This document shows, one piece after another, positions 1 through 12,100 of a stretch of DNA of 64,000 nucleotides. The translations under genes were made by a program, and so were the position numbers. Numbering within the stretch: position 1 is the first letter of the stretch; the number at the start of each line of letters is the position of its first letter. Under the pieces are notes generated by a model. The model was not told where the DNA came from. It worked only from the letters and a program-made list of their open reading frames with translations, and did not search any database. The stretch is from Persicobacter psychrovividus (GTDB taxonomy: Bacteria; Bacteroidota; Bacteroidia; Cytophagales; Cyclobacteriaceae): NCBI RefSeq assembly GCF_036492425.1, contig NZ_AP025292.1, positions 2,790,001-2,854,000 on the forward strand. Reading direction: 5' to 3'.

Positions 1-443
1 ATAGAACCTGGTGCGCGAAGACGGTTATGTTGACCGTGCGTAGCTTGTCCAACACCACCAAAACCGTGACGTTTAACAACACCTTGGAAACCTTTACCTT
101 TGGAAGTTCCAATAGCGTCTACGAAATCACCCTCTTCAAACACATTCTCTACTCGAATCTCGTTACCCAAAGCAACTTCACCTTCGAAGTCACGGAACTC
201 AACGAGCTTTCTCTTTGGAGTAGTGTTTGCTTTAGCGAAATGCCCTTGCATCGCTTTCGAAGTGTTCTTAGCTTTCTTATCGCCGAAGCCAAGCTGAACA
301 GCATCATAGCCGTCTGATTCGACGGTCTTTACTTGTGTGATAACACAAGGACCAACCTCTACAAGTGTGCATGCGACATTTTTTTGTCCATCGGCACTGT
401 AGATGCTAGTCATTCCGATTTTTTTACCGATAATACCAGACAT
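1..443 (-). CDS. rplC: 50S ribosomal protein L3, 5' part only
   Basis: Large-subunit protein L3, which binds 23S rRNA early in assembly and reaches towards the peptidyl transferase centre. The first 147 codons are present; the rest lies beyond the window start. The N-terminus [13 protein letters not shown] is typical of L3, and the [13 protein letters not shown] stretch near residue 130 is part of the conserved L3 core. The start is the ATG at 443-441, 60-odd bases downstream of a strong Bacteroidota promoter. It follows rpsJ as in an S10 operon, but a terminator and a 370-base gap separate them, so this gene appears to begin its own transcription unit. Confidence 0.96.
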   Translation of the reverse strand, partial: MSGIIGKKIGMTSIYSADGQKNVACTLVEVGPCVITQVKTVESDGYDAVQLGFGDKKAKNTSKAMQGHFAKANTTPKRKLVEFRDFEGEVALGNEIRVENVFEEGDFVDAIGTSKGKGFQGVVKRHGFGGVGQATHGQHNRLRAPGS

Positions 444-758
444 ACTAACTTTTTAGTATAAAATAAATTAAAATATACGAACGACCATTCGCTCGCCATT
501 CTAAAGGACTGCAAAGTTAGGAATTATTCTCAAGAACCAAAACAATTAGAGAAATATTAAGTCACATCTCACTAAAAAAAAGGGACTTACGAAATAGAAT
601 AATTTCCCAACAACAATTAACCTCTTGAGGGATTTACAAAAAGCATGCAGAAAAGAGCAAAGCACCCCCAATTTACAGTATAAAAATGTGAATTTTCGAC
701 ACCTCAAGCTTTCCTACCATTCGATCACCCTATAAAGCTATTCTGCAATTTTGCGCAT
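444..758. other. Intergenic gap between rpsJ and rplC
   Basis: This is an A/T-rich stretch with no supportable gene on either strand. It holds the rplC promoter at 512-542 and the rplC leader. Nothing else is recognised between about 545 and 758. Confidence 0.7.
512..542 (-). promoter_or_regulatory. Promoter for rplC (S10-type operon)
   Basis: On the minus strand a TTTTG -33 element (538-542) and the -7 box TAACTTTG (512-519) are separated by 18 bases, a close match to the Bacteroidota primary-sigma consensus TTTG-N19-TAnnTTTG. The bases after the box read CAGTCC, as in the rpsL promoter. Transcription would start near 505, giving a leader of about 60 bases. Confidence 0.8.
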
Positions 759-789
759 AAAAAAAGGTCTGAAGCTAAAGCTCCAGACC
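759..789 (-). terminator. Rho-independent terminator after rpsJ
   Basis: Read on the minus strand there is a 10-bp stem (GGTCTGGAGC with GCTTCAGACC, one G-T pair), a TTTA loop and a run of T residues. It lies just downstream of the rpsJ stop and would end the rpsL-rpsG-fusA-rpsJ transcript or attenuate read-through into rplC. Confidence 0.85.
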
Positions 790-813
790 CTTAATATCAA
801 TTAAGACACAAGA

Positions 814-1119
814 TTAAACCTTGATCTCAACATCTACACCTGATGGCAATTCCAATTTCATCAATGCATCTACAGTTTTAGCTGAGTTTGAGTAGATATC
901 TACCAAACGCTTGTAAGTACAAATTTGAAATTGCTCACGTGATTTTTTGTTAACGTGAGGTGAACGCAATACAGTGAAACGTTCTTTTTCAGTTGGCAAT
1001 GGAATTGGACCGCTTACTACAGCACCCGTTGCCTTAACTGCCTTTACGATTTTCTCAGAAGACTTGTCTACCAAGTTGTGATCGTAAGACTTTAGCTTTA
1101 TTCTAATTTTTTGATTCAT
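814..1119 (-). CDS. rpsJ: 30S ribosomal protein S10
   Basis: Small-subunit protein S10 (101 residues, the usual length), which also serves as the NusE subunit of antitermination complexes. The N-terminus [18 protein letters not shown] and the [27 protein letters not shown] region are diagnostic. It follows fusA by 15 bases and is the last gene of the rpsL-rpsG-fusA-rpsJ unit, with a strong terminator immediately downstream. Confidence 0.98.
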   Translation of the reverse strand: MNQKIRIKLKSYDHNLVDKSSEKIVKAVKATGAVVSGPIPLPTEKERFTVLRSPHVNKKSREQFQICTYKRLVDIYSNSAKTVDALMKLELPSGVDVEIKV

Positions 1120-1134
1120 ATCTATCTAACGCTC

Positions 1135-3258
1135 TTATTCTCCTTTCGCTTCTGCGATAATATCTTTAGCCAAGTTGTTTGGAACTGGATCGTAGTGTGA
1201 GAACGTCAAAGACGCAGACCCACGACCAGAAGTGATCGTACGTAAATCTGTTACGTAACCGAACAACTCAGACAATGGCACATCAGCTTTGATTACTGAA
1301 GCAGTACCTTTAGAGTCCATACCTTTCATGATACCGCGACGACGGTTCAAGTCACCTGTTACAGGACCAGTATAATCCTCTGGAGTAACTACCTCAACTG
1401 CCATGATTGGCTCCAAGATTTGTGGTTTAGCTAATTTAGCCGCCTCACGGAATCCCATACGTGCTGCCAATTCAAAAGACAAAGAGTCAGAATCGACATC
1501 GTGGAATGAACCATGGAACAAACGAACAGTCATAGCCTCAACAGGGAAACCTGCCAATGGACCATTAACCATAGAAGATTCGAAACCTTTTTGTACCGCT
1601 GGGATGAATTCACGAGGAATAGCACCACCCACGATTTGGTTAACGAACTCAAGACCGTCTTTTCCATCTTCGCGTGGCTTCAATTCGAATACGATATCCG
1701 CAAATTTACCACGACCACCAGACTGCTTTTTGTAAACCTCACGGTGCTCAACACCTGTAGTGATATGCTCACGGTAAGCTACCTGAGGAGCACCTTCATT
1801 AACCTCTACTTTGAACTCGCGTTTCAAACGATCAAGGATAATTTCCAAGTGCAACTCACCCATACCACGCAATACAGTTTGACCAGTTTCCTCGTCAGTA
1901 TTTACACGCAATGTAGGATCTTCTTCAATCAATTTACCCAAAGCCATACCCAACTTATCAACGTCAGCTTTTGACTTAGGCTCAATAGCAATACCGATTA
2001 CAGGCTCAGGGAAAGTCATTTCCTCCAATACGATTGGATTCTTTTCATCAACCAAAGAGTCACCTGTTTTGATATCTTTGAAACCAACACCTGCACAGAT
2101 GTCACCAGCTTCTACTACATCAATCGGATTTTGCTTATTTGAGTGCATTTGCATCAAACGAGAGATACGCTCTTTTTTACCAGTACGCGTATTCAATACA
2201 TAAGAACCAGCATTCAATTTCCCTGAATAAACACGGAAGAAACACAAACGACCTACAAATGGGTCAGTTGCGATCTTAAATGCCAATGCAGCAAATGGAT
2301 CTTCGATAGTCGCATTACGCGTAACCTCTTCATCAGTATCAGGATTGATACCTTGAATTGCAGGCAAGTCTAATGGAGAAGGCAAGAATGAACATACAGC
2401 ATCCAACACTGCCTGTACACCTTTATTTTTAAATGCTGAACCACACATTACAGGCTGCATTGACATGTCAATTACAGCTGCACGAATAGCCACCATCATT
2501 TCTTCTTCAGTAATTGAATCAGCGTCCTCGAAGAATTTCTCCAACAACTCCTCATCATACTCAGCTACTGCTTCAACCAATTTCTGTCTCCACTCAGCAA
2601 CCTCTTCAAGCATATCTTCAGGAACTTCTTGCTCAACATAAGTCATACCCATGTCGTCTTCGTTCCAGATAATTGCTTTGTTTTTGATCAAATCAACAAC
2701 ACCAGTAAAAGTATCTTCAGCACCGATTGGCAATTGCAACGGCACTGGATTACCTCCCAATTTGTCGATAATTTCTTGAACAGTTCCCAAGAAGTTAGCA
2801 CCAGCACGGTCCATTTTGTTAACAAAACAGATACGTGGAACATGGTACTTATCTGCTTGACGCCATACTGTCTCAGACTGAGGCTCTACACCAGAAGATG
2901 CACAGAACAATGCTACAGCACCATCCAATACACGCAACGAACGCTCTACTTCTACAGTAAAGTCAACGTGACCTGGAGTATCGATAATGTTCACAGTATA
3001 AGGTTTAGTCAAACCTTTTACGTGAGTACCTTTATCCGTTGGGTAATGCCAGTTAGTTTGGGTAGCAGCAGAAGTAATCGTGATACCACGCTCTTGCTCT
3101 TGCTCCATCCAGTCCATGGTAGCAGCACCATCGTGAACTTCACCAATTTTGTGAGACAATCCAGTGTAGTAAAGGATACGCTCAGTAGTTGTGGTTTTAC
3201 CAGCATCGACGTGAGCCATGATACCGATATTACGCAGGAAAGTTAAATCCTTAGCCAT
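1135..3258 (-). CDS. fusA: Translation elongation factor G
   Basis: Ribosomal translocase GTPase of 707 residues, full length. The G1 motif [13 protein letters not shown] is near residue 15, DTPGHVDF (G3) near 92 and NKMD (G4) near 146, followed by the EF-G domains II to V ending in the conserved SHYDPVP region. It sits between rpsG (5-base gap) and rpsJ (15-base gap) in the str operon order. No frameshift or missing GTPase residue is seen. Confidence 0.98.
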   Translation of the reverse strand: MAKDLTFLRNIGIMAHVDAGKTTTTERILYYTGLSHKIGEVHDGAATMDWMEQEQERGITITSAATQTNWHYPTDKGTHVKGLTKPYTVNIIDTPGHVDFTVEVERSLRVLDGAVALFCASSGVEPQSETVWRQADKYHVPRICFVNKMDRAGANFLGTVQEIIDKLGGNPVPLQLPIGAEDTFTGVVDLIKNKAIIWNEDDMGMTYVEQEVPEDMLEEVAEWRQKLVEAVAEYDEELLEKFFEDADSITEEEMMVAIRAAVIDMSMQPVMCGSAFKNKGVQAVLDAVCSFLPSPLDLPAIQGINPDTDEEVTRNATIEDPFAALAFKIATDPFVGRLCFFRVYSGKLNAGSYVLNTRTGKKERISRLMQMHSNKQNPIDVVEAGDICAGVGFKDIKTGDSLVDEKNPIVLEEMTFPEPVIGIAIEPKSKADVDKLGMALGKLIEEDPTLRVNTDEETGQTVLRGMGELHLEIILDRLKREFKVEVNEGAPQVAYREHITTGVEHREVYKKQSGGRGKFADIVFELKPREDGKDGLEFVNQIVGGAIPREFIPAVQKGFESSMVNGPLAGFPVEAMTVRLFHGSFHDVDSDSLSFELAARMGFREAAKLAKPQILEPIMAVEVVTPEDYTGPVTGDLNRRRGIMKGMDSKGTASVIKADVPLSELFGYVTDLRTITSGRGSASLTFSHYDPVPNNLAKDIIAEAKGE

Positions 3259-3263
3259 TTGTA

Positions 3264-3731
3264 TTAGAATCTAAAGTGAGAGAATGCTTTATTAGCCTCC
3301 GCCATGCGGTGTGTATCATCTTTCTTCTTCACAGCTGCACCTTCGCCTTTGGAAGCAGCAATGATCTCCCCAGCCAAACGTTCTTTCATGGTTTTTTCAC
3401 CACGTGAACGCGAATAACGAATCATCCATTTGATTCCCAAGTAAGTCTTACGGCTAGGTCGAACTTCCATCGGCACTTGGAATGTAGCACCACCTACACG
3501 ACGAGATTTCACCTCGACAGCTGGCATTACATTATTCAAAGCCTTTTTCCAAACCTCAAGACCGTTCTCACCCACGCGCTCTTCTACTAGATCGATCGCG
3601 TCGTAAAAAATATTATAGGCAATACTCTTCTTCCCATCTTGCATAAGATAGTTTACAAACTTAGTTACCAAAGTATCTTGAAACTTTGGATCAGGAAGAA
3701 TATACCGCTTTTTTGGTTTAGCCTTTCTCAT
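3264..3731 (-). CDS. rpsG: 30S ribosomal protein S7
   Basis: Head protein of the small subunit, 155 residues. The N-terminal [17 protein letters not shown] and the motif [16 protein letters not shown] are characteristic of S7. It is the second gene of the str operon, 37 bases after rpsL and 5 bases before fusA. Confidence 0.98.
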   Translation of the reverse strand: MRKAKPKKRYILPDPKFQDTLVTKFVNYLMQDGKKSIAYNIFYDAIDLVEERVGENGLEVWKKALNNVMPAVEVKSRRVGGATFQVPMEVRPSRKTYLGIKWMIRYSRSRGEKTMKERLAGEIIAASKGEGAAVKKKDDTHRMAEANKAFSHFRF

Positions 3732-3768
3732 TGCTTTTTATACAATAATGTACTTAAATTTTTTAAAA

Positions 3769-4149
3769 TTATTTTTTGTCCTTAGGACGTTTCGCACCGT
3801 ATTTAGAACGAGCTTGTAGACGACCACCAACACCTGCAGTATCCAATGCACCACGAACTACGTGATAACGAACCCCAGGAAGATCCTTTACACGACCACC
3901 ACGAATCAACACGATTGAGTGCTCTTGCAAGTTGTGACCTTCACCACCGATGTAGGCATTCACCTCTTTACCATTTGTCAAACGCACACGAGCTACTTTA
4001 CGCATCGCTGAGTTTGGTTTTTTAGGAGTAGTCGTGTAAACACGCGTACATACTCCTCGACGTTGTGGACAAGAATCCAAAGCAGGTGATTTAGACTTAT
4101 CAACCAAGCTTTTTCTGCCCTTGCGTACTAATTGCTGAATAGTAGGCAT
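3769..4149 (-). CDS. rpsL: 30S ribosomal protein S12
   Basis: Decoding-centre protein S12, 126 residues. [12 protein letters not shown], the [10 protein letters not shown] loop and [13 protein letters not shown] are all present. The two lysines of the PKKPNS and GRVKDLPG loops, where streptomycin-resistance substitutions usually fall, are the wild-type residues. It is the first gene of the str operon, with a strong promoter 50 bases upstream. Confidence 0.98.
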   Translation of the reverse strand: MPTIQQLVRKGRKSLVDKSKSPALDSCPQRRGVCTRVYTTTPKKPNSAMRKVARVRLTNGKEVNAYIGGEGHNLQEHSIVLIRGGRVKDLPGVRYHVVRGALDTAGVGGRLQARSKYGAKRPKDKK

Positions 4150-4198
4150 TTAATAAAAACGTTTAAAGTATTAATAATACAGTTCTGAAATAGGACTG

Positions 4199-4229
4199 CA
4201 AAGGTATTGATAATCACTGACTAATCAAA
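4199..4229 (-). promoter_or_regulatory. Promoter for the rpsL-rpsG-fusA-rpsJ operon
   Basis: On the minus strand TTTG (4226-4229), a 19-base spacer and TACCTTTG (4199-4206) match the Bacteroidota primary promoter. The -7 box is followed by CAGTCC, the same downstream hexamer as at rplC. Initiation would fall near 4193, about 43 bases before the rpsL ATG. Confidence 0.85.
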
Positions 4230-4347
4230 CCATTACCGACTTATTTCTAAAAAGTTAGTGAAAAATAATTATTAATATTACCTCGAACTAACCTGATACT
4301 GAACTGCTGAAAATTCTAATTTTGAGTGCTTTGAACTGATTATCAGC

Positions 4348-4683
4348 TTAAGCTTCCCCTACTGGTCCCCCAAAATTATAGGGGTTATTATCACCTGAAG
4401 GGTTATTTTGACCAATCGGCCCACACATTGCCTCATACTTAGCAATATTATCTTGCAAAGCCTGCAATAACCGTACCGCATGCTCTGGAGTTAACACCAC
4501 CCTTGATTTCACTTTAGCTTTAGGCACGCCTGGCATAATGCGAATAAAGTCCAGTACAAACTCACTGTTAGAGTGAGCTATCATGGCTAAGTTAGCGTAA
4601 ACGCCCTCGGCCATTTCTTCTGGCAATTCGATATCAATTTTACCACCTTGCTGAGGCTTCTGATCTTGCTCTGGATTCTGCAT
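4348..4683 (-). CDS. DUF3467 family protein
   Basis: Small conserved protein of 111 residues with no assigned biochemical function. The central segment (about residues 16-90) with EGVYANLAMIAHS, EFVLDFIRIMPG and KSRVVLTPEHAVRLL is the DUF3467 signature; the C-terminal tail is glycine-, proline- and asparagine-rich. It lies between rpoC and rpsL on the same strand, 107 bases after rpoC with a terminator hairpin in that gap, and 198 bases before rpsL. As I recall, this position beside rpoC is common in Bacteroidota, which hints at a housekeeping role, but that is inference. Confidence 0.88.
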   Translation of the reverse strand: MQNPEQDQKPQQGGKIDIELPEEMAEGVYANLAMIAHSNSEFVLDFIRIMPGVPKAKVKSRVVLTPEHAVRLLQALQDNIAKYEAMCGPIGQNNPSGDNNPYNFGGPVGEA

Positions 4684-4714
4684 AAGTTTAGATATGATGT
4701 AAGAATGTGTATAT

Positions 4715-4754
4715 AAAAAGAATAGACTACAGCCTCAACGGCCGCAGTCTATTC
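4715..4754 (-). terminator. Terminator after rpoC
   Basis: On the minus strand the arms GAATAGACT and AGTCTATTC, with extra pairing (GGCC with GGCT) near the loop, are followed by a T-rich tract. The hairpin sits between rpoC and the DUF3467 gene and probably ends most rpoBC transcription. Confidence 0.82.
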
Positions 4755-4790
4755 GCTTATCTTATATGTTAGGGTGCTGAATCATCTTGA

Positions 4791-7700
4791 TTAAGCACGC
4801 TCATTTTCTGCTCTACGCTCACGCATTTCACGTAATTCTGCTTCCTCATCTTTATGAGTAACGATCAATTTACGGAAATCACGAACACCTGTACCTGCTG
4901 GAATCAAGTGACCTACGATTACGTTTTCTTTCAGTCCAAGTAATTCATCACGCTTACCACGAATTGAGGCTTCAGACAACACCTTAGTAGTTTCCTGGAA
5001 GGATGCTGCTGAGATGAACGAGTCAGTACCCAAAGATGATTGCGTAATACCTTGAAGTGTAGGTTTAGAAACTGCTGCTTGCGCATCACGTACCTGTACC
5101 AATTTCAAGTCACGACGGCGAAGGTTAGAGTTCTCATCACGAAGACGACGAGCGGTGATGATCTGACCAGCTTCTACATTTGTAGAATCACCTGCATCAG
5201 TAACCACTTTTTGATCCAATATCTTGTCGTTTTCTTCACGGAAAGAGAATTTATCAACGATTTGGTTGGTCAAGAAGATGGTATCACCTGGATCCACAAC
5301 TGTAACCTTCTGCATCATCTGGCGAACAATCACCTCGATGTGCTTATCGTTAATTTTCACACCCTGAAGACGATATACCGCCTGGATTTCGTTCACCAAA
5401 TATTCCTGAACTGAAGTAGGACCTTCTACATTCAAGATATCGTTTGGTGTTTTCGCTCCATCAGACAATGGCATACCCGCTTTCACGAAGTCATTTTCCT
5501 GAACCAAGATGTGCTTAGAAAGAGATACTAAGTAACGCTTCTTAACACCATCTTTCGACTCGATATAAACTTCACGGTTACCACGCTTGATACCTCCGTA
5601 CGTTACCACACCGTCAATCTCAGAGATTACTGCTGGATTAGATGGGTTACGTGCCTCAAATAGCTCTGTTACTCGAGGAAGACCCCCTGTAATATCGGCA
5701 GACTTACCTGCAGAACGAGGAATCTTACACAGGATTGTACCTGGCTTAATATCGTCGCCTTCTTCTACATTAAGGTATGCTCCAACAGGAATGTTATAAG
5801 ACTTGATCTCACCTTCATTTCCATTAATAGAAATCGATGGGTTCTTAGTCTTATCCTTAGTATCCATCACTACTTTCGACTGGTGACCAGTAGTATCATC
5901 CATCTCTACTTTGTAGGTGATACCCTGCTCTAAAGCATCGAAGCCAATCTTACCGCCATACTCTGAAAGGATCACGGCGTTAAATGGATCCCACTGACAG
6001 ATTTTGTCACCTTTCTCCACCTTCGCACCATCTTTGAATTTCAAGTATGCACCGTAAGGAACATTATTGGTCATCAAAGTCTTACCAGAAGCAGCGTCGA
6101 TAATTTTCACTTCGCCAGTACGTCCCATTACTACATCTGCTGGCTCATCATCAAGATCAGAATCTACAGAAATAGAACGGATTTCCTCAAATTTCAAGAT
6201 ACCTGGGAACTTCGCAATCACAGAGGCATCAGCAGCAATCGCAGATGCTGTACCCCCAACGTGGAATGTACGAAGTGTAAGCTGTGTACCTGGCTCACCA
6301 ATAGACTGTGCTGCCACAACCCCTACGGAATCACCAACCTGCGCAGAACGCAAAGTAGATAAGTTTCTACCGTAACATTTCGCACAAACACCCTTACGTG
6401 TTTCACAAGTCAATACAGAACGAACCTCAACTTTCTCAACAGCACTTTCTTCGATGCGTTGAACATGTGTTTCGCTGATTTCCTGACCTGCTTCAACCAA
6501 TACTTCACCAGACAATGGATCCTCAACATCATGTACAGAAACACGACCCAAGATACGCTCACCCAAAGGCTCAACAATTTCCTCGTTGTCTTTAAGTGGC
6601 TCCATTTCAATACCTCTCAATGTACCACAATCGTGCTCATTAATGATCACATCCTGCGCTACATCCACCAAACGACGAGTCAAGTAACCCGCATCGGCAG
6701 TTTTAAGGGCGGTATCGGCCAAACCTTTACGCGCACCGTGAGTAGAGATAAAGTACTCAAGTACATCCAAACCTTCCTTAAAGTTAGAAAGAATTGGGTT
6801 TTCAATAATTGCACCTACTGATGATCCTACGTTTTTCTGCGGCTTAGCCATCAGTCCACGCATACCACCCAACTGACGAATTTGCTCACGAGAACCACGG
6901 GCTCCGGAGTCCATCATCATGTAGATCGCATTAAATCCATTTTGATCTTCAGCCAACTGCTTCATCAATACAGTCGTCAACTGGCTGTTGATACGTGTCC
7001 AGATATCAATGATTTGATTGTAACGCTCAGTATCAGTGATAAGACCCATTTGGTAGTTCATCATCACTTCATCACGTTCCTCCTGAGCCTGAGCTACCAA
7101 TGGTGCCTTTTGGTCAGGAATCATGATATCATTAAGACCCATAGAAAGTCCACCGGCGTATGCTGTCTGGAATCCTAAGTGTTTAATATCATCCAAGAAT
7201 TTTGCAGTTTTAGCCATTCCTGTGATTTTATACACATAAGAAATGATTTGCTGCAGTTTTTTCTTGGTCAATAGTTCGTTCACGAAACCAACCTCTTCAG
7301 GTACAAACTGGTTCACAAGAACACGTCCAGCAACTGTATCAATTACTTTCGTTTCTAATTCACCCGTATCATCGTTACGAACTTTTGTTTTTACTTTAAT
7401 ATTGGCATTCTTATCACAAGCGCCTTCGTTGATCGCAATGATCACCTCTTCAGCGCCATAGAAAGTCATGCCCTCACCTTTAATTGGATAGGCAGGTGTA
7501 TTCGGACGGCCTTTTGACATATAATAAAGACCCAATACCATATCCTGAGAAGGTACGGCAATAGGCGCACCGTTGGCAGGGTTCAAAATGTTATGCGATG
7601 ATAACATCAAAACCTGTGCTTCCAATACTGCTTCATGGCCTAATGGTACGTGAACCGCCATTTGGTCACCATCAAAATCGGCGTTAAATGCAGTACATAC

Positions 7701-9098
7701 CAATGGGTGAAGCTGAATCGCTTTACCTTCAATCAATTTAGGCTGGAATGCCTGGATACCCAAACGGTGAAGTGTAGGAGCACGGTTAAGCATCACAGGG
7801 TGACCTTTAAGCACGTTTTCCAAAATATCCCAAACAACAGGATCTTTACGATCAACGATTTTCTTCGCTGACTTCACTGTTTTTACGATACCACGTTCAA
7901 TCAGCTTGCGGATAACGAATGGCTTGAACAGCTCGGCTGCCATATTCTTTGGCAAACCACATTCGTGCATTTTCAACTCAGGACCAACGACAATTACCGA
8001 ACGACCAGAATAATCAACACGCTTACCCAACAAGTTTTGACGGAAACGACCTTGCTTACCTTTCAGCATATCAGAAAGGGACTTCAACGCACGGTTACCA
8101 TCAGAACGAACAGCGTTTACTTTACGAGAGTTATCGAATAATGAATCGACAGCCTCTTGCAGCATACGTTTCTCGTTACGAAGGATCACTTCAGGAGCCT
8201 TAATATCGATCAAACGTTTCAAACGGTTGTTACGGATAATTACACGACGGTAAAGATCATTCAAGTCAGATGTTGCAAAACGACCACCATCCAAAGGCAC
8301 CAATGGGCGCAATTCTGGTGGAATTACTGGCACCATACGAATAACCATCCACTCTGGGCGGTTATCGATACGCGTACGTGAATCACGGAAAGCCTCTACA
8401 ACTTTCAAACGCTTCAAAGCTTCTGCTTTACGCTGCTGAGAAGTATCTGTTGCTGCCTGATGACGCAATGCAAAAGACAATGAATCCAACTCTGTGCGCG
8501 CCAACAACATCTCAATGGCATCAGCACCCATCTTCGCAATAAACTTGCTTGGATCATCATCGTCAAGCATTTGGTTCTCACGAGGCAATTTGTCCATGAT
8601 CTCCAAATACTCATCTTCGGTTAAGAAATCCATTTTCTGAATTTCATCTTCCTCTTTTACACCAGGCTGAATTACAACATAACGTTCGTAATAAATGATC
8701 TGATCTAATTTTTTTGTTGGAAGACCTAACAAATAACCAATCTTGTTAGGTAAAGAACGGAAGTACCAAATGTGTGCTACAGGAACTACCAATTCGATGT
8801 GTCCCATACGCTCACGACGTACTTTCTTCTCTGTTACTTCTACACCACAACGATCACAAACGATCCCCTTGTAGCGAATTCTTTTATATTTTCCACAATG
8901 ACACTCCCAATCCTTCACAGGACCGAAGATTCGCTCACAGAAAAGACCACCCATTTCCGGCTTATAAGTACGGTAATTGATGGTTTCTGGCTGAGTTACC
9001 TCCCCGAATGAACTCTCCAGAATAGATTCTGGAGAGGCCAATGAGATGGTTACTCTTGAAAAGTCATTATTGATTTTTTTATTCTTTCTGAAACTCAT
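4791..9098 (-). CDS. rpoC: DNA-directed RNA polymerase subunit beta'
   Basis: Largest subunit of RNA polymerase, 1435 residues. The catalytic NADFDGDQM motif that chelates the active-site Mg2+ is present, as are the N-terminal zinc-binding cysteines ([20 protein letters not shown], near residue 66), the second zinc site ([13 protein letters not shown]) and the trigger-loop region. It follows rpoB by 36 bases in the same operon. It is intact, at the length usual for Bacteroidota. Confidence 0.98.
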   Translation of the reverse strand: MSFRKNKKINNDFSRVTISLASPESILESSFGEVTQPETINYRTYKPEMGGLFCERIFGPVKDWECHCGKYKRIRYKGIVCDRCGVEVTEKKVRRERMGHIELVVPVAHIWYFRSLPNKIGYLLGLPTKKLDQIIYYERYVVIQPGVKEEDEIQKMDFLTEDEYLEIMDKLPRENQMLDDDDPSKFIAKMGADAIEMLLARTELDSLSFALRHQAATDTSQQRKAEALKRLKVVEAFRDSRTRIDNRPEWMVIRMVPVIPPELRPLVPLDGGRFATSDLNDLYRRVIIRNNRLKRLIDIKAPEVILRNEKRMLQEAVDSLFDNSRKVNAVRSDGNRALKSLSDMLKGKQGRFRQNLLGKRVDYSGRSVIVVGPELKMHECGLPKNMAAELFKPFVIRKLIERGIVKTVKSAKKIVDRKDPVVWDILENVLKGHPVMLNRAPTLHRLGIQAFQPKLIEGKAIQLHPLVCTAFNADFDGDQMAVHVPLGHEAVLEAQVLMLSSHNILNPANGAPIAVPSQDMVLGLYYMSKGRPNTPAYPIKGEGMTFYGAEEVIIAINEGACDKNANIKVKTKVRNDDTGELETKVIDTVAGRVLVNQFVPEEVGFVNELLTKKKLQQIISYVYKITGMAKTAKFLDDIKHLGFQTAYAGGLSMGLNDIMIPDQKAPLVAQAQEERDEVMMNYQMGLITDTERYNQIIDIWTRINSQLTTVLMKQLAEDQNGFNAIYMMMDSGARGSREQIRQLGGMRGLMAKPQKNVGSSVGAIIENPILSNFKEGLDVLEYFISTHGARKGLADTALKTADAGYLTRRLVDVAQDVIINEHDCGTLRGIEMEPLKDNEEIVEPLGERILGRVSVHDVEDPLSGEVLVEAGQEISETHVQRIEESAVEKVEVRSVLTCETRKGVCAKCYGRNLSTLRSAQVGDSVGVVAAQSIGEPGTQLTLRTFHVGGTASAIAADASVIAKFPGILKFEEIRSISVDSDLDDEPADVVMGRTGEVKIIDAASGKTLMTNNVPYGAYLKFKDGAKVEKGDKICQWDPFNAVILSEYGGKIGFDALEQGITYKVEMDDTTGHQSKVVMDTKDKTKNPSISINGNEGEIKSYNIPVGAYLNVEEGDDIKPGTILCKIPRSAGKSADITGGLPRVTELFEARNPSNPAVISEIDGVVTYGGIKRGNREVYIESKDGVKKRYLVSLSKHILVQENDFVKAGMPLSDGAKTPNDILNVEGPTSVQEYLVNEIQAVYRLQGVKINDKHIEVIVRQMMQKVTVVDPGDTIFLTNQIVDKFSFREENDKILDQKVVTDAGDSTNVEAGQIITARRLRDENSNLRRRDLKLVQVRDAQAAVSKPTLQGITQSSLGTDSFISAASFQETTKVLSEASIRGKRDELLGLKENVIVGHLIPAGTGVRDFRKLIVTHKDEEAELREMRERRAENERA

Positions 9099-9134
9099 AT
9101 TTCTAAGGGAGAATATTTTAAATCGAGATGATGA

Positions 9135-12100
9135 TTAGTCTAATGTTACTTCAAGTGCCAATCCACGAAGCTCGTGTACCAATACGTTGAAGGATTCTGG
9201 AATATTTGGTTTACCCATATTATCCCCCTTAACAATCGACTCATAAGCTTTAGCACGACCGATTACGTCATCAGACTTAATCGTCAAGATCTCTTGAAGG
9301 ATGTGCGCTGCACCGAATGCCTCAAGTGCCCAAACCTCCATCTCTCCGAAACGCTGACCACCAAACTGAGCTTTACCACCCAATGGTTGTTGCGTAATCA
9401 ATGAGTAAGGTCCGATAGAACGAGCGTGCATCTTATCATCAACCAAGTGACCCAATTTCAGCATATATGCGATACCTACCGTAATTGGTTGATCGAAGCG
9501 CTGACCTGTACGGCCGTCATATAGGAATGAACGTCCATAATCTGGTAATCCAGCAGCTCTCAATTCACCTTGAACTTCGTCCATAGTACCTCCATCAAAA
9601 ATTGGAGTAGCGTACTTTTTGCCTAATTTACGACCTGCCCAACCAAGAACTGTCTCGAAAATCTGACCGATGTTCATACGTGAAGGTACCCCAAGAGGGT
9701 TCAAACAGATATCCAATGGAGTTCCGTCTTCCAAGAAAGGCATGTCTGCAATCGGAACGATCTTAGCCACAACCCCTTTGTTACCGTGACGACCCGCCAT
9801 TTTATCACCCACTTTCAATTTACGTTTCTTCGCCACGTAAACTTTAGCAAGCTGAACGATACCTGCTGGCAATTCATCACCTACTTCTAAAGTGAAACGA
9901 TCACGTTTGAATGAACCAGTAATTTTGTTTCTCTTGTTGATATAATTTTTCACCAAGATTACAATCAGCTCATTAATACGCTCATCATCAGTCCAATTAT
10001 CCAAATTCAAATCAGAAACCAAGTTGGCTTCCGCAGAAACGGCATATGCACTTTCATCACGATAGATATTCTCTTCTGGGAACAAGTTGTTTGAGATATT
10101 CGCGCGGTTGAATTCAACCCCTTCGCTCATAATCTCATCACCGAATTTATGCTTGATTCCACGGCTTGTTTTTCCTTCAAGAAGGCTCACCATTTTATCA
10201 ATCATTTCCGTTTTCACCTTGTTCAAATCGCTTGCATAACGCGCTTTCAATGCTTCAACATCTTTCTTCGCTTTAGCACGCAAATCTTTGTCCTTTTTAG
10301 GACGAGAGAACAATTTAGTATCAATCACTACTCCATTTAATGAAGGAGACGCTTTCAAAGAAGCATCTTTTACATCACCAGCTTTATCACCGAAGATTGC
10401 ACGTAGCAGTTTCTCTTCAGGTGTTGGATCCGTTTCTCCTTTAGGAGTAATTTTACCTACTAAGATATCACCTTCTTTGATTTCAGCCCCGACACGGATC
10501 ACGCCATGTTCATCAAGGTTTTTAACTGAATCTTCAGAAACGTTAGGAATCTCAGTAGTCAACTCTTCTTCTCCACGACGAGTGTCACGAACTTCGAGTT
10601 CGTACTCATCAATGTGAATAGAAGTATATACATCATCCTGAACAATACGTTCAGAAATAACAATCGCATCCTCAAAGTTGTATCCCTGCCAAGGCATGTA
10701 ACCTACTAACAAGTTACGGCCAAGTGCAAGCTCACCCTTCTCAGTTGCATAACCATCAACCAATACCTGACCTTTAACAACCTCATCATCTTTTAAAACG
10801 ATTGGGCGAAGGTTCACACAAGTATCTTGGTTAGTACGACGGAATTTCACCAATTCGTAGGTCACCAATTCGTTATCAAATCCTGAAGTTTTTTCATCTT
10901 CAGTCAAATCGTAACGGATAGTGATCTTTTGTGAATCAACATAAGCCACGGTACCTTTGCCTTCAGCACGCAATAAAACGCGAGAATCTTCAGCTACTCG
11001 TTTCTCCAAGCCAGTACCAACGATTGGTGCCTCAGGGCGCAACAATGGTACTGCTTGGCGCTGCATGTTAGAGCCCATCAATGCACGGTTGGCATCATCA
11101 TGCTCCAAGAAAGGAATCATCGATGCTGCAACAGATACAATCTGGTTAGGCGCAACATCCATATATGCGATGCTCTCTGGACCTTCAAGAGGGAAATCAC
11201 CTTGGTAACGTACTTTAATCTGACGTTCCTTGAAATTACCTTCACTGTCCTGAGGTGCGTTAGCCTGTGCAATATTTTTGTAATCCTCCTCTTCGGCAGT
11301 CAAGTAAGTTACTTCTTCAGTAATCTTACCATCGTCGATTTTACGGTATGGTGTTTCGATGAATCCCATATCGTTCACCTTTGCATGAACACAAAGAGAT
11401 GAAATCAAACCAATGTTTGGACCTTCAGGAGTTTCAATCGTACATAGACGACCATAGTGTGTGTAGTGAACATCACGAACCTCGAAACCGGCACGCTCAC
11501 GGGAAAGACCACCAGGACCTAAGGCTGACATACGACGCTTATGCGTAATTTCTGCCAATGGGTTGGTTTGGTCCATGAACTGCGACAACTGGTTTGTTCC
11601 GAAGAAGGAGTTGATCACAGAAGACAATGTACGCGCGTTGATCAAATCAACTGGTTTAAAGTCTTCATTATCACGAACGTTCATACGCTCTTTAATCGTA
11701 CGAGCCATACGGGCAAGACCTACACCAAACTGGCTGTAAAGCTGCTCACCTACAGTACGAACACGACGGTTAGACAGGTGGTCAATATCATCCACTACTG
11801 CCTTAGAGTTAATCAAGTGAATCAAATACTTCACGATTAACTCAATATCTTTAATCGTCAAAACTCGCATGTCCAAAGATTCATTAATCTTCAGCTTACG
11901 GTTAATACGATAACGTCCTACCTCACCCAAGTCATAACGCTTGTCTGAGAAGAACAAATTATGAATAATCTCACGAGCGGTTGCTTCATCTGGAGCATCA
12001 GAATTACGCAACTGACGATAGATCTGCTCTACCGCTTCTTTCTCTGAGTTTGATGGATCTTTATGAAGGGTATTATGAATGATCTGGAATTCCGCAATGT

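Noticed and set aside
1513-3246. Long open frames on the plus strand opposite fusA (for example 2629-3246, 205 codons)
   Set aside because: They are shadows of the highly conserved EF-G gene: low-complexity sequence with many Thr/Ser/His codons, no known domain, no promoter.
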